64,000 nt of DNA, taken from positions 1,246,001 to 1,310,000 of the forward strand of contig NZ_AP025944.1 of NCBI RefSeq assembly GCF_024349685.1. Direction: 5' to 3'. The DNA is from Pseudomonas sp. LRP2-20. GTDB lineage: Bacteria; Pseudomonadota; Gammaproteobacteria; Pseudomonadales; Pseudomonadaceae. Made by a program: the position numbers and the translations under genes. Below the pieces are notes generated by a model, which did not search any database, was not told where the DNA came from, and saw only the letters and a list, made by a program, of their open reading frames with translations. Of the stretch, positions 1 to 8,799 are shown piece after piece; the stretch's first letter is position 1, and the number at the start of each line of letters is the position of its first letter.

Positions 1-537
1 GAGAAAGCGCTGCGTTGTGCGCTGGAGCGTGCGCGGCAACTGGGCGCGCGGACCTTGCTGTTCGGTGGCTCGGAACTGGCTGCGCTGCCCGCCTTCGACC
101 CGCAGACGAGCGAGCGCACGCCGGCCGAGCAGGCCTTGATCGAGGCCGTACGAGCCGCCGACGGGGTGATCTTCGCCACTCCGGGGTATCACGGTGGGGT
201 ATCGGGGCTGGTGAAAAACGCCATCGACCTGCTCGAAGACCTGCGCCAGGACAGCCGGGTCTATCTGGATGGCCGTGCGGTAGGCTGCATTGTCACAGCA
301 GCCGGCTGGCAAGGTTGCAACACCACCTTGGGCGCCTTGCGCTCCATCGTCCATGCGCTGCGGGGCTGGCCGACGCCGTTGGGGGTGACGCTCAATACCG
401 CGGGTGCAGCGCTGTTCGATGCGCACGGGCATTGCACTGACGCGCAAGTGGCCGCCTCGCTGGCCACGCTGGCCGAGCAGAGCCTGGTATTGGCGCCGCA
501 GCGCAAGGGCGCAGGGCAGAGGGTCAGCCATGGATAG
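1..537 (+). CDS. NADPH-dependent FMN reductase, 3' part (5' end outside window)
   Basis: Flavodoxin-fold NAD(P)H:FMN/quinone reductase family. The open frame runs in from base 1 without a start, so the N-terminal FMN-phosphate loop is missing. The visible part has the family signature TPGYHGGVSGLVKNAIDLL, matching the usual 'TPEYHGSxSGxLKNAxD' flavin-contact segment, and ends about where family members end. These enzymes supply reduced flavin to two-component monooxygenases or reduce quinones and chromate. The stop overlaps the next gene by 8 bases, implying co-transcription with the GH3 gene. The partner enzyme, if any, would lie left of the window; a role with a monooxygenase acting on an aglycone is only inference. 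Confidence 0.85.
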   Translation, partial: EKALRCALERARQLGARTLLFGGSELAALPAFDPQTSERTPAEQALIEAVRAADGVIFATPGYHGGVSGLVKNAIDLLEDLRQDSRVYLDGRAVGCIVTAAGWQGCNTTLGALRSIVHALRGWPTPLGVTLNTAGAALFDAHGHCTDAQVAASLATLAEQSLVLAPQRKGAGQRVSHG

Positions 538-3004
538 GCTGGGGGCCGATTGGCGCCAGATGGCGCACCTCACGGCGGGGCAGGACATGTGGTCGACCCA
601 CCCGCTGCCGGCTATCGGGCTCAAGTCCGTGCGCCTTTCCGATGGCCCCATGGGCATTACCGGCGGGCGGGTCGACGAGCGCGACCTGGCATTGCTCACC
701 CCTTGTGGCCTTGCGCTGGCAGCGAGCTGGGATGTCGCGTTGGTACGCCAGGTTGGCCAGGTGGTGGGCGATGAGGCGCTGCGCCTGGGCATCCAGGGTA
801 TCCTTGCACCCAATCTCAACCTGATGCGCAGCCCACTGGCGGGCCGGGCCTTCGAATTGTTCGGCGAAGATCCGCTGTTGATCTCGCACCTGGGTGGCGC
901 CTGGGCCGACGGGGTGCAGTCGCGGGGCGTGGCGTCGGTGGTCAAGCACCTGGTCTGCAACGACTCGGAAACCGACCGGCGCAACATGAATGTGGCGGTG
1001 GACGAGCAAACCCTGCGAGAGGTGTACTTCCGCCCGTTCGAATACACCGCCAGCCGCGGGGCATGGGGCATGCTGACGGCTTACAATAGCGTCAACGGGG
1101 TGCGTTGCGCCGAGCTGGACCAAGTGATCGGCTGGCTCAAGCAGGGCATTGGCTGGGATGGTCTGGTCATGTCGGACTGGTTCGGCACCCACAATGGCCT
1201 CGCGAGCCTGAAGGCCGGGCTGGACCTGGAAATGCCAGGGCCTGCTCGCCACATGGGCGCAGCGTTGGCCGATTCGCAAGCCAACGGCAAGTACGTGGTA
1301 GAGGCGGTTCAGCGCCTGCAGCGCCTGGCCGAACGGGTGGCCAAGCCACTGCCGTATGACGCCAGCACCACTGCCGAAACCAGGCGCAGGCAAGTGCTCG
1401 AAGACGCGGCCGCAGCCGGTATGGTGCTGCTGCGCAATGATGGCCTGCTGCCGCTCAATCCAGGCAAGGACAAGCGCATAGCGGTGATCGGCCCCAATGC
1501 CGTCCAGCCCTGCTTCCAGGGCGGCACCTTTGCCAAGGTGGCCCTCGACCCAGGGACGGAAATGCCGGTCGCGTCGATCATGGCGCGGTTTGACCAAGTG
1601 CAATATGCCGAAGGCGTGGTCGCCGAGTACCGGATCCCGCCTTTGACCTTGAGTCGCGGGGCAGCCCGGGAGCCGCTGAACCTGAATGTGACCTTCCGTG
1701 ATGGCGAGGGGCGCCAGGTGCATCAAGAGTTCCGACACGCCTCATCACTCATCTGGTTCAAGCATATGCCCGGTGTGGGCGACCTGCTGTCGCTCGAAGG
1801 CACCGCCAACGTCACCGTTCGCACGGTCATGCAAGCGCAACGCAAGGGTGTGCATCGCTTCTTCCTCGGTGGCACGGGCGAGGTCAGTTTGTTTATCGAC
1901 GGGCAGCTGCGGGCTGGCTTCGATGGCGTCACCTTGTCCGGTGACATCATGGGCAAACTGATGCAGAGCCCTCACACCACGGTGGACGTGGCGCTCGAGG
2001 CGGGCCAGCAGGTTGCACTCGAGTTCTCGATGAACCTTGGCCGCAGCCTGGCCCATGGCCTGTGGTTCGGCTGCCGGCCGCCCGAGCAGGGCGAGCTGCT
2101 CGAACAGGCCGTGGCGCTGGCAAGGGATGTGGACAGTGTGGTGCTGATGGTGGGGGAAACCGCCGACGCCGGATTGGAGAGCGTCGACCGCGACACCACC
2201 CAGCTCAGTGCCGCGCAGCAAGCGCTGATACGTTCGGTCTGCGAGGTCAACCCGCGTACCGTGGTAGTGCTCAACGTGGCCCACCCGGTCGACACCACTT
2301 GCCTCAAGCAAGCCGCTGCGGTGATCGTCGCCTGGTACCCGGGGCAAGGCTTCGGCCCGGCACTGGCGTCGGTGCTGGCCGGTGACCGCGAGCCGGGCGG
2401 GCGCTTGCCGGTGACCTTTGCCGCAGAGGAACAGGACTACCCAGCCTGGTCTCTGACACCGGGCGCGACCGGCAGCCTTCGTTACCACGAGCAATGGTGG
2501 GTGGGGTATCGCCATTTTGCAGCGAAGTCGCTCAAGCCGGCCTTCGCGTTCGGCCATGGCCTGGGTTATGCCTCGATCGAACCCGATGTGGCCCAACTGT
2601 CCGGTGAGCGGGTCGATGCCCTGCGCGTAAGCTTGTCCTTGCTCAACAGCTCGGCCCGCCCGGGCAAGGCTGTCCCGCAACTCTACCTTGAGGCCCCGCC
2701 CGAACATGGGCAGCCAGGGCGGTATTCCCTCGAAGCGTTCCAGGCGCTGGAGGTGCCGGCGATGGGGAGGGCGGTTGCCAACCTGGTGCTCGAGGCGCGC
2801 AGTTTTTCCCGTTGGGATTGCCAGGGGCAGCGCTGGCGCTTGCGGCCCGGGCTCTATCGCCTGACCCTAGGTGCTTCCAGCACCGAGGGCTGGCTGCAGC
2901 TGGCGCTCCATGTCGATGACCAGGGGCGAGTGGAGGCGGGGGCATGGCATTCGCTGTTCCCTCAATCATCGGTGCCTGTGATAAGGCAATCACGAGATAA
3001 ATGA
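530..3004 (+). CDS. Glycoside hydrolase family 3 beta-glucosidase-like protein with PA14 insert
   Basis: 824-residue GH3 enzyme predicted to hydrolyse beta-glucosides. The ATG at 530 overlaps the stop of the preceding gene and opens directly on the GH3 barrel. The N-terminal TIM barrel spans about residues 1-310, with the substrate-site KHLVCNDSE segment and the nucleophile Asp216 in VMSDWFGTHNG. An alpha/beta sandwich starts near 330 and is interrupted by a PA14-like beta domain at about 400-550. A fibronectin-III-like domain (VPQLYLEAPP onwards) closes the protein. This order matches the PA14-containing GH3 branch. I could not assign the acid/base glutamate with confidence (the segment LESVDRD is the likely neighbourhood). 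No signal peptide is visible, so it should act in the cytoplasm on imported glycoside. An ORF continuing upstream to 404 runs antisense to codon logic and is not used. Confidence 0.9.
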   Translation: MDRLGADWRQMAHLTAGQDMWSTHPLPAIGLKSVRLSDGPMGITGGRVDERDLALLTPCGLALAASWDVALVRQVGQVVGDEALRLGIQGILAPNLNLMRSPLAGRAFELFGEDPLLISHLGGAWADGVQSRGVASVVKHLVCNDSETDRRNMNVAVDEQTLREVYFRPFEYTASRGAWGMLTAYNSVNGVRCAELDQVIGWLKQGIGWDGLVMSDWFGTHNGLASLKAGLDLEMPGPARHMGAALADSQANGKYVVEAVQRLQRLAERVAKPLPYDASTTAETRRRQVLEDAAAAGMVLLRNDGLLPLNPGKDKRIAVIGPNAVQPCFQGGTFAKVALDPGTEMPVASIMARFDQVQYAEGVVAEYRIPPLTLSRGAAREPLNLNVTFRDGEGRQVHQEFRHASSLIWFKHMPGVGDLLSLEGTANVTVRTVMQAQRKGVHRFFLGGTGEVSLFIDGQLRAGFDGVTLSGDIMGKLMQSPHTTVDVALEAGQQVALEFSMNLGRSLAHGLWFGCRPPEQGELLEQAVALARDVDSVVLMVGETADAGLESVDRDTTQLSAAQQALIRSVCEVNPRTVVVLNVAHPVDTTCLKQAAAVIVAWYPGQGFGPALASVLAGDREPGGRLPVTFAAEEQDYPAWSLTPGATGSLRYHEQWWVGYRHFAAKSLKPAFAFGHGLGYASIEPDVAQLSGERVDALRVSLSLLNSSARPGKAVPQLYLEAPPEHGQPGRYSLEAFQALEVPAMGRAVANLVLEARSFSRWDCQGQRWRLRPGLYRLTLGASSTEGWLQLALHVDDQGRVEAGAWHSLFPQSSVPVIRQSRDK

Positions 3005-3106
3005 TTGTGCGCAGGTGCCATCGTTATGGCTCACTGCTCAATAATCAGAATACGAATACTCGTTCATGAAAATGGCGGTGCAGCACCGCCGCACAGGGAG
3101 GTAAAC

Positions 3107-3874
3107 GTGTATCCATCAGCCTGTATCGAATGGCTTTTTGAGGATGACTGCCCGGATTTCGCCGACCGTATCCGCGCAGCGAAGGCCGCTGGCCTAAGCC
3201 ATGTCGAGTTTCACCTATGGCGCGACAAGCCCTTGGACAAGGTGGCGCAAGCCCTGCGTGAAACCGGCGTGACCTTGACCAGTTTCTGCGTCGACCCGCG
3301 CCGTAGCCTGGTCGATCCGGCCCAGCATGGCGAGTTCATCGAGGCGGTGCGTGACAGCCTGGTGGCCAGCCAGCAAGTCGGCTCGCCACCGCTGATCGTG
3401 GCCTCTGGCTTCACCCGCGAGGGCGTATCCCGGGCCGAACAGCGCGCCGCGGCGATCAAGGCATTGACCGAGGCCGCAGGCCTGGCCGAGGCGGCGGGTA
3501 TCGAGTTGCTGGTCGAGCCGCTCAACACCCGCATCGATCACCCCGGCATGTTCCTCCACGACACCCGTGAAACCCTGGACATCATCGAAGCGATCGGCAG
3601 CCCACATCTCAAGCTGCTGTTCGACGTGTACCACTCCAGCGTGATGGATGAATCGCTGGAGGAGGTGCTGGCCGGGCGCATGCACCTGGTGCGCCACGTG
3701 CAGATCGCCGATCTGCCGGGGCGCAACGAGCCCGGCACCGGTCAACTCGACTGGAGCGACCTGCTGCAACGGCTCAAGGCGCTGGGTTACCAGCAAGCCA
3801 TCGGCCTCGAATACAAACCCACCCTGCCTTCCTTGCAATCGCTGGCCAGCGCGCGACAAGCCACCGGCCTGTAA
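3107..3874 (+). CDS. Hydroxypyruvate isomerase-like TIM-barrel protein
   Basis: 255-residue protein of the xylose-isomerase-like TIM-barrel superfamily, closest in motifs to the hydroxypyruvate isomerase (Hyi) branch: VEPLN with metal-ligand Glu137, LFDVYH with Asp173, RHVQIAD with His197, and LEYKP with Glu235. The GTG start at 3107 follows a strong AGGGAGGT ribosome site at 5-base spacing; reading further upstream gives a non-homologous extension. It lies 22 bases before the C-glycoside deglycosidase-like gene. In this setting it may isomerise or epimerise a keto-sugar product rather than hydroxypyruvate. Family membership is seen; the substrate is unknown. Confidence 0.8.
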   Translation: MYPSACIEWLFEDDCPDFADRIRAAKAAGLSHVEFHLWRDKPLDKVAQALRETGVTLTSFCVDPRRSLVDPAQHGEFIEAVRDSLVASQQVGSPPLIVASGFTREGVSRAEQRAAAIKALTEAAGLAEAAGIELLVEPLNTRIDHPGMFLHDTRETLDIIEAIGSPHLKLLFDVYHSSVMDESLEEVLAGRMHLVRHVQIADLPGRNEPGTGQLDWSDLLQRLKALGYQQAIGLEYKPTLPSLQSLASARQATGL

Positions 3875-3895
3875 CAGCCCTTCAGGAAAACCGTC

Positions 3896-4906
3896 ATGAA
3901 CAACAAGATCAAACGCGGCGTCAGCCTGTACAGCTTCCAGAACGAAACCTTCCTCGGCAAGATGGACCTGGCCGACTGCATTCGCCATTGCGCCGACATG
4001 GGCGCAATGGGTATCGAGATCATCGGCGAGCAGACCTTTGCCGGCTGGCCGGAACAGGGCGTGGCCGATACCGCCATCGAGCACTGGCACCACTTGATGA
4101 AAAAGCATGGCACCGTCCCGGTCAGCCACGATTTCATGCTTGACTACAAACGCTACAAGGGCCGGCCGATGCCGTTCGACGAGCAAGTGCGCAGCGTGCG
4201 CAACGACTTGGCGTTTGCCGCGCGGCTGGGCATGAAATACGTCCGTTCGCTGGTTTCGGTAGACCCTCAAGTGCTGGTGGCGGCAGCCCCCTATGCCGAA
4301 GAACTGGGGCTGAAGATCCTGCTGGAGGTCCATGCACCGCTGCACTTCGACCATCCCTGGATCATCCGCCACGCCGAGGCCTACGAGCGCTCCGGCAGCC
4401 AGGCGCTGGGCTTTTTGCCCGACATGGGCATGTTCCTGTTCCGTTACCCCCGGGTGTGGAAAGAACGCTTCATCCGCAACGGCTGCCCGGCCGAGGCTGC
4501 GGACTTCATCGAGAAAAGCTTCGAGGACCGCCGCCTGAGCGAGTACGTGATCCTCGATGTGATGGAAAAGTGGGGCCCGGGCCCGCAAATGGCGATGGCC
4601 GAGACCCTGCGCCACAACGCAGCGTTCGAGCCCAAGCGAATTCTCGACTTCATGCCGCGTATCCACAACATCCACGCCAAATTCTACGAGATGACCGAGG
4701 CGCTGGAGGAGTGGTCGATCCCCTACGACGAAATCGTGCGCGTGCTGCAAAAGGGCGGCTACGAGGGGTACCTGTGCTCGGAGTACGAAGGCAACCGTTG
4801 GATCGAGGATGCCGCCGAAGTCGATAGCCTGCATCAGGTTCGCCTGCAACACCGCATGTTCTGCAAGCTGCTCAACGAAGACCTGCCCGCCGCGCTGGCT
4901 GCCTGA
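3896..4906 (+). CDS. TIM-barrel protein like C-glycoside deglycosidase alpha subunit
   Basis: 336-residue sugar phosphate isomerase/epimerase-fold protein. The four expected metal ligands are visible: Glu144 (LLEVHAPLH), Asp176 (FLPDMGM), a His at 257 or 260 (IHNIHAKFYEM), and Glu296 or 298 (CSEYEGNRW). His146, two residues after the first Glu, is a candidate general base like the histidine proposed in characterised C-glycoside deglycosidases (the CarB and DgpC type). The following gene, 11 bases downstream, is of the matching small beta-subunit family, which makes the assignment much stronger than the fold alone. The predicted reaction is beta-elimination of the aglycone from a 3-keto-glycoside. 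The substrate, and whether C- or O-glycosides are cleaved, cannot be read from sequence. Confidence 0.75.
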   Translation: MNNKIKRGVSLYSFQNETFLGKMDLADCIRHCADMGAMGIEIIGEQTFAGWPEQGVADTAIEHWHHLMKKHGTVPVSHDFMLDYKRYKGRPMPFDEQVRSVRNDLAFAARLGMKYVRSLVSVDPQVLVAAAPYAEELGLKILLEVHAPLHFDHPWIIRHAEAYERSGSQALGFLPDMGMFLFRYPRVWKERFIRNGCPAEAADFIEKSFEDRRLSEYVILDVMEKWGPGPQMAMAETLRHNAAFEPKRILDFMPRIHNIHAKFYEMTEALEEWSIPYDEIVRVLQKGGYEGYLCSEYEGNRWIEDAAEVDSLHQVRLQHRMFCKLLNEDLPAALAA

Positions 4907-4917
4907 GGATTGTTCCC

Positions 4918-5310
4918 ATGTTCGATAAACACATGATTTGCCAGGAAGGTTTCAACAACGTCGTCGAAGGTGGCCAGGTTACCGGCTTCCGCTTCCTGGC
5001 CCGCCTGCCGTATTACCGCGGTCTGGGCCTGTCGATGATCGAAGATATCGCCATCAGCGTCGATGGCGAGGCGGTCGAGCGCAGTGCCATCCGCTTTAGC
5101 GTGCGCGGGCGAAGCTGGAGCCTGGATGAGCTGGAAACCGTCTATGACGACCGCTGGAACTTCGGTGAGAAAGCCGAGCTGATCGTGCTCAAACCCGGCG
5201 GCCTGACCGAGGGCAAGCATCGCCTGAAACTGGCCGAGAAGCTGCGCATCTCCTACCTGCCGTTCGTGCCCGTCACCACCTGCGAGACGGATGTCGCGCT
5301 GAGTCGGTGA
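4918..5310 (+). CDS. C-glycoside deglycosidase beta-subunit-like protein (DUF6379 type)
   Basis: 130-residue all-beta protein beginning MFDKHMICQEGFNN and containing GFRFLARLPYYRGLGLS and the segment EDIAISVDGE. This layout is that of the small partner (CarC/DgpB class, DUF6379) that assembles with the TIM-barrel alpha subunit in C-glycoside deglycosidases. It follows the alpha-like gene by 11 bases. In characterised complexes the beta subunit is needed for activity and shapes the active site. The N- and C-termini look complete. Recognition is by motif memory, not by a search. Confidence 0.7.
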   Translation: MFDKHMICQEGFNNVVEGGQVTGFRFLARLPYYRGLGLSMIEDIAISVDGEAVERSAIRFSVRGRSWSLDELETVYDDRWNFGEKAELIVLKPGGLTEGKHRLKLAEKLRISYLPFVPVTTCETDVALSR

Positions 5311-5399
5311 CCCGAGTGCAGGCGAATCGGCCTGGTCCGATTCGCCTTGCTGCGTGCCCAGCTTGTTTCATCTCCACAAGAACAATGAAGGAGAAGACC

Positions 5400-6623
5400 G
5401 TGGGAAATACCCAATCTGCAGCTGAAACCGCTCAACGCGCCGGGTTGGCGCAGGGGCTCATCATGGTGTTGACGGGCTTTTTGCCCATCCTTGCCATCGT
5501 CTCGCTGGCGCCGGCGGTGCCAACCCTGATCGAGCACTTCGCCGATGTGCAGTACGCACAGGTGCTGATCCCGCTGATGATCACCGCACCTGGCCTGATG
5601 ATCGCGTTCACCGCGCCGTTCGCCGGCTTGCTGGCGGATCGGCTCGGGCGCCGTCGCCTGCTGATCGGCGCCACGGTGCTGTTCGGCTTTTGCGGCACCA
5701 TGCCGCTGTGGTGCGAGTCACTGGCCGTGATCTTCGCCAGCCGCCTGGGCGTGGGCTTGGCTGAGGCTGTAGTGCTGACGCTGGCCAACACCATGCTGAT
5801 CAACTACTTCAACGTCCGCCGGCGACGCTTCTGGCTGGCCATTCAGGGCTTCATCGGGCCGTCGCTGGCTGCAGCCGTCATCGCCAGTTCCGGCTACCTG
5901 ACTGCCATGGCCTGGAATGGCGCGTTCTGGATCTACGCCATTGCCTTCCCGCTTGGTCTGGCGATGAAGGTGTGGATGTTCGAGCCGGATGCCGGCAAGC
6001 GCCACGATGACGAGCCGTTGATCGATGACACGGTGTTCCCTTGGCTGCGCATCGCCACCATCTGCTCGCTCACCTTCCTGATTGCCGTGGTGTACTACGT
6101 CTATACCATCAACGCCGGCAGCGCGTTCCATGCCCTGGACGGCGCGTCGCCCCAGCGTATCGGCGTGCTGATGTCGCTGGCGTCGCTTGCGGTTCCATTG
6201 GGGGCTGTGTTGTTCGGGTTTGTTTCCAGCCGCACCACGCCGGAGCGCGTGCTTACGGTCACCCTGCTGCTCATCGGCGTCGGCATGATCGTCATCGGCA
6301 TGGCGCAGAGCACCGTGGCCATGGGCGTAGGCGCGGTGGTGCAACAGGTGGGTGCCGGCATGGCCGTCAGCGCAATGATCTTCTGGGTGGCATCGCTGGT
6401 GGGGCCTGCGCACCGCGGGCGGGCGATGGGGGCGTGGTCCAGTGCCTTCTTCGCCGGGATGTTCGTCAGCCCGCTGTTCGTCAACCTGCTGCGGGTGCAG
6501 GCCGAGGGCAGCATCATGGTGCCGTTCTCGGTGCTGGGTTGCGTGGGGCTGGTACTGGGGGTGGCCATCTTCGCCTACACCCTGTCGGGCCATGGGCACG
6601 CATTGCGCAAGGTCCCGGCGTGA
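5400..6623 (+). CDS. MFS transporter, putative glycoside or sugar uptake carrier
   Basis: 407-residue major facilitator with 12 predicted membrane helices. The motif-A loop after helix 2 reads GLLADRLGRRRLL. The GTG at 5400 is preferred because AAGGAG lies 6 bases upstream; an in-frame ATG at 5385 would place that ribosome site inside the gene. It follows the deglycosidase pair by 89 bases on the same strand, so it may import the glycoside or export the freed aglycone. A strong hairpin terminator ends the unit. The subfamily was not recognised beyond general MFS. Confidence 0.85.
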   Translation: MGNTQSAAETAQRAGLAQGLIMVLTGFLPILAIVSLAPAVPTLIEHFADVQYAQVLIPLMITAPGLMIAFTAPFAGLLADRLGRRRLLIGATVLFGFCGTMPLWCESLAVIFASRLGVGLAEAVVLTLANTMLINYFNVRRRRFWLAIQGFIGPSLAAAVIASSGYLTAMAWNGAFWIYAIAFPLGLAMKVWMFEPDAGKRHDDEPLIDDTVFPWLRIATICSLTFLIAVVYYVYTINAGSAFHALDGASPQRIGVLMSLASLAVPLGAVLFGFVSSRTTPERVLTVTLLLIGVGMIVIGMAQSTVAMGVGAVVQQVGAGMAVSAMIFWVASLVGPAHRGRAMGAWSSAFFAGMFVSPLFVNLLRVQAEGSIMVPFSVLGCVGLVLGVAIFAYTLSGHGHALRKVPA

Positions 6624-6645
6624 AAGGTTGCCACTGCGGTGAATG

Positions 6646-6676
6646 AAAGGGCCTCCTGTTCAGGAGGCCCTTTTAC
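6646..6676. terminator. Bidirectional rho-independent terminator
   Basis: Stem AAAGGGCCTCCTG / CAGGAGGCCCTTT with a very short loop, flanked by A-run and T-run so that it works from both sides. It lies between two convergent MFS genes. Confidence 0.9.
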
Positions 6677-6679
6677 TTT

Positions 6680-7912
6680 TCAGTGCCCTGATTCGGCCGT
6701 CGCGCTGGCCGCTAGCCCATGGCGTGCCTGGGCGCGCAGCCAGACGATGCCGCCAAGCATGAACACCTGGCAGGCGGCGCAGACCATCACCATCGAAGGG
6801 CCGGCGCCAATTGACGCCACGGCTGCCACCAGCGCGCCTGCCAACGAGGCGCCGCCCATCTGTAACGCACTCATGAGTGCGCTGGCGCTCCCCGCGTGCT
6901 GCCGAAAAGGCTGCAAGGCCAATTGCGTGGCATTGCCGCTGACCAAGCCGCCAGACATCGTCAGCGCAATGATCGAAGCCAGCCAAGGCCAGACAGAACG
7001 GGCGTCGGCAACCGCGCAGACAGCCAGCCCTGCACAGCCCGCCACGGCCAGCCCGGCGCCGGCGAGCAGCAGCGTGTGAGCCTCGACATGCCTGGCGCTC
7101 AGGCGCCCATTGCTCACAGCCCCCACGATCAACCCGGCCGAGCAGGCGCCGAAGGTCAGGCCGAACTGGTCCGGGCTCAGCCCCAGGTCGTCGATGAACA
7201 GGCTTGGCGCGGCGCCGACATAGGCGAAAATCGAGGCGAACGAGGCAGAAGTGACCAAGGTGCCGGCGAGGAACTGTGGTTCCCTGAGCGCCATCATGTA
7301 ACCGCTGACCAACGACCTTGGGCTGAACTGCAGCAGGGGCGAGGCGAGGGTTTCCTGGAAGCCACGGGCAAACAGCAGGCCGATCCCGATGCCGTAGACG
7401 GCCAGCAACACATACAGCATCTGCCAGCTGGCAATGCCGATCAGCACCGCGCCCAGGCCCGGCGCCAACAGCGGCGCGAGCATGCCCAGGGCAGCCATGA
7501 ACGACAGCTTGCTGCGTGCCTGGCTACCCTGGAAACAGTCGCGCATCACCGCCAGGATGACCGGCCTGCCAGCACCACCGCCGATGCCCTGCAGCAACCG
7601 CCAGGCCAGCAATGTGCCGAGGCTGTCCGACAACGCGCAGCCGATGCTGGCCACACTGAACAGTGCCAGGGAAGCCAGCAGTACAGGCTTGCGACCAAAG
7701 CGGTCGCTTAGCGGGCCGGCCAGCAACGGCGCAGCGGCGAAGCCTGCAAGAAACACGCTGAGCGACCAGGCCATGGCTTCCGGGGCAATCCCCAGTGCCA
7801 GGGCCGTGCTGCCGTTGGCCGGCAACGCCATGTCGATGGCAAGCGCGCCCAGGGCGCTCACCGAAGCCAGCAATATGAGAAAAGCGCGTGCGTGCGGGTC
7901 TATGGCCTTCAA
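6680..7912 (-). CDS. MFS transporter, Bcr/CflA-like drug or metabolite efflux
   Basis: About 410 residues, 12 helices, opening with FLILLASVSALGALAIDMALPA, which resembles the 'LGxLxxxxxDMYLPALP' start of the Bcr/CflA (DHA1) export family. The motif-A loop is GPLSDRFGRKPVLL. The start is taken as the TTG at 7912, 7 bases after GGGAGG; the TTG at 7918 leaves only one base of spacing. It lies downstream of the TetR gene on the same strand and has its own operator-like palindrome just upstream (7940-7953), so repression by that TetR is likely. Candidate exports are an aglycone or a toxic aromatic; the substrate is unknown. Confidence 0.85.
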   Translation of the reverse strand: MKAIDPHARAFLILLASVSALGALAIDMALPANGSTALALGIAPEAMAWSLSVFLAGFAAAPLLAGPLSDRFGRKPVLLASLALFSVASIGCALSDSLGTLLAWRLLQGIGGGAGRPVILAVMRDCFQGSQARSKLSFMAALGMLAPLLAPGLGAVLIGIASWQMLYVLLAVYGIGIGLLFARGFQETLASPLLQFSPRSLVSGYMMALREPQFLAGTLVTSASFASIFAYVGAAPSLFIDDLGLSPDQFGLTFGACSAGLIVGAVSNGRLSARHVEAHTLLLAGAGLAVAGCAGLAVCAVADARSVWPWLASIIALTMSGGLVSGNATQLALQPFRQHAGSASALMSALQMGGASLAGALVAAVASIGAGPSMVMVCAACQVFMLGGIVWLRAQARHGLAASATAESGH

Positions 7913-7939
7913 GGGCAAACCTCCCGAATGGATGAAATA

Positions 7940-7953
7940 AGAATTCTAATTCT
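7940..7953. promoter_or_regulatory. Operator-like palindrome upstream of MFS gene
   Basis: AGAATTCTAATTCT, an AGAA-N6-TTCT palindrome in the 94-base gap between the TetR gene and the MFS gene. A near copy (12 of 14 bases identical) lies upstream of the TetR gene at 8720-8733. Shared sites in both promoter regions are what an autoregulated TetR repressor would give. Confidence 0.55.
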
Positions 7954-8006
7954 AATTTGTAGGCGACGCCAATCCGAATCGAACATTCAGCCGAGGTGGG
8001 GGACGG

Positions 8007-8633
8007 TCAGTGGGTCAGGAACAGCACGCTCATGGTGCCCAGATCTTGCTTCAGGTGCGTCCAGTCGCCTTCGCCGGCAGCGTCGGCCGCCGAGCCCAGG
8101 CCGAGGAAGCGGGCCAGTGACGAGTAGATGATGCGGAAGCAGGAATTCACGGCGCGCTCAGGGTCCGGATGGCGAATTTCAGCCTGGTGGGCGCGGACCT
8201 GAGCGATGAAGGCATCCGCCATGCGTGCGTGGGCCGCCTTGCCACTGCGGGCGATGTCGGCGTGGCCGGCACGGTTCATGAACGGCTTGATGATCGCGGC
8301 ATGCCGCGCCAGGTGCTCGGCCAGGGTGTCGACCAGCAGCGGCAAGCGCTCGGACAGGGTCAATGGGCGGGCACCGAGGTCGCTCATCAGGCTCTGCCAC
8401 TCCAGGTCCATCGTCTCCAGGGCATCCTCGAACACCACCTGCAGCAAGTCGTCCTTGCCTTTGAAGCGGCCGTAGATCGAGCCGATCGAGACACCGGCGG
8501 TCTTGCTGACGTCGTGCAGGGTGAGGTCCGCGGTCAGGCTTTCACACAGCAGCTGACGCGCTGCTGCGAGCACTTTTTCCAGGGACTGGCGGCTGCGGTC
8601 TTGCTGGGGCGGGCGTACGTTCGATGAGGTCAT
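8007..8633 (-). CDS. TetR/AcrR family repressor
   Basis: 208-residue regulator. The N-terminal helix-turn-helix is clear: LTLHDVSKTAGVSIGSIYGRFKGKDDLL at about residues 32-60. The C-terminal ligand domain is variable, as usual. The ATG at 8633 gives a normal TetR length; the longer frame to 8702 would run through the divergent promoter region. It is transcribed away from the LysR pair and towards the MFS gene, with operator-like sites at 8720-8733 and 7940-7953. It is predicted to repress itself and the exporter until an aromatic or lipophilic inducer binds. Confidence 0.9.
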   Translation of the reverse strand: MTSSNVRPPQQDRSRQSLEKVLAAARQLLCESLTADLTLHDVSKTAGVSIGSIYGRFKGKDDLLQVVFEDALETMDLEWQSLMSDLGARPLTLSERLPLLVDTLAEHLARHAAIIKPFMNRAGHADIARSGKAAHARMADAFIAQVRAHQAEIRHPDPERAVNSCFRIIYSSLARFLGLGSAADAAGEGDWTHLKQDLGTMSVLFLTH

Positions 8634-8719
8634 GGCGGCAAGCTTGGAGTTTTTTCTGGTGGCCCGCAAGGAAAAACTTGACGGGTATGAAAAGGCAATC
8701 AAGTATGAGGCATAGAATC

Positions 8720-8733
8720 AGAATTATAGTTCT
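8720..8733. promoter_or_regulatory. Operator-like palindrome upstream of TetR gene
   Basis: AGAATTATAGTTCT in the 166-base divergent gap between the TetR and LysR genes. It matches the site at 7940-7953 in 12 of 14 positions and keeps both half sites. A further AGAATC at 8715-8720 abuts it. It could also affect the divergent LysR gene. Confidence 0.55.
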
Positions 8734-8799
8734 ATATGCAAGCATCGCTGCTTGATATCAACAACAAGAAAGGCTCGCTTTTCGAGGAGTACGGCGTTC

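Noticed and set aside
404..529. Upstream extension of the GH3 gene
   Set aside because: It lies within the FMN reductase coding region in another frame, is Arg/Trp rich and does not resemble GH3; the ATG at 530 is well placed.
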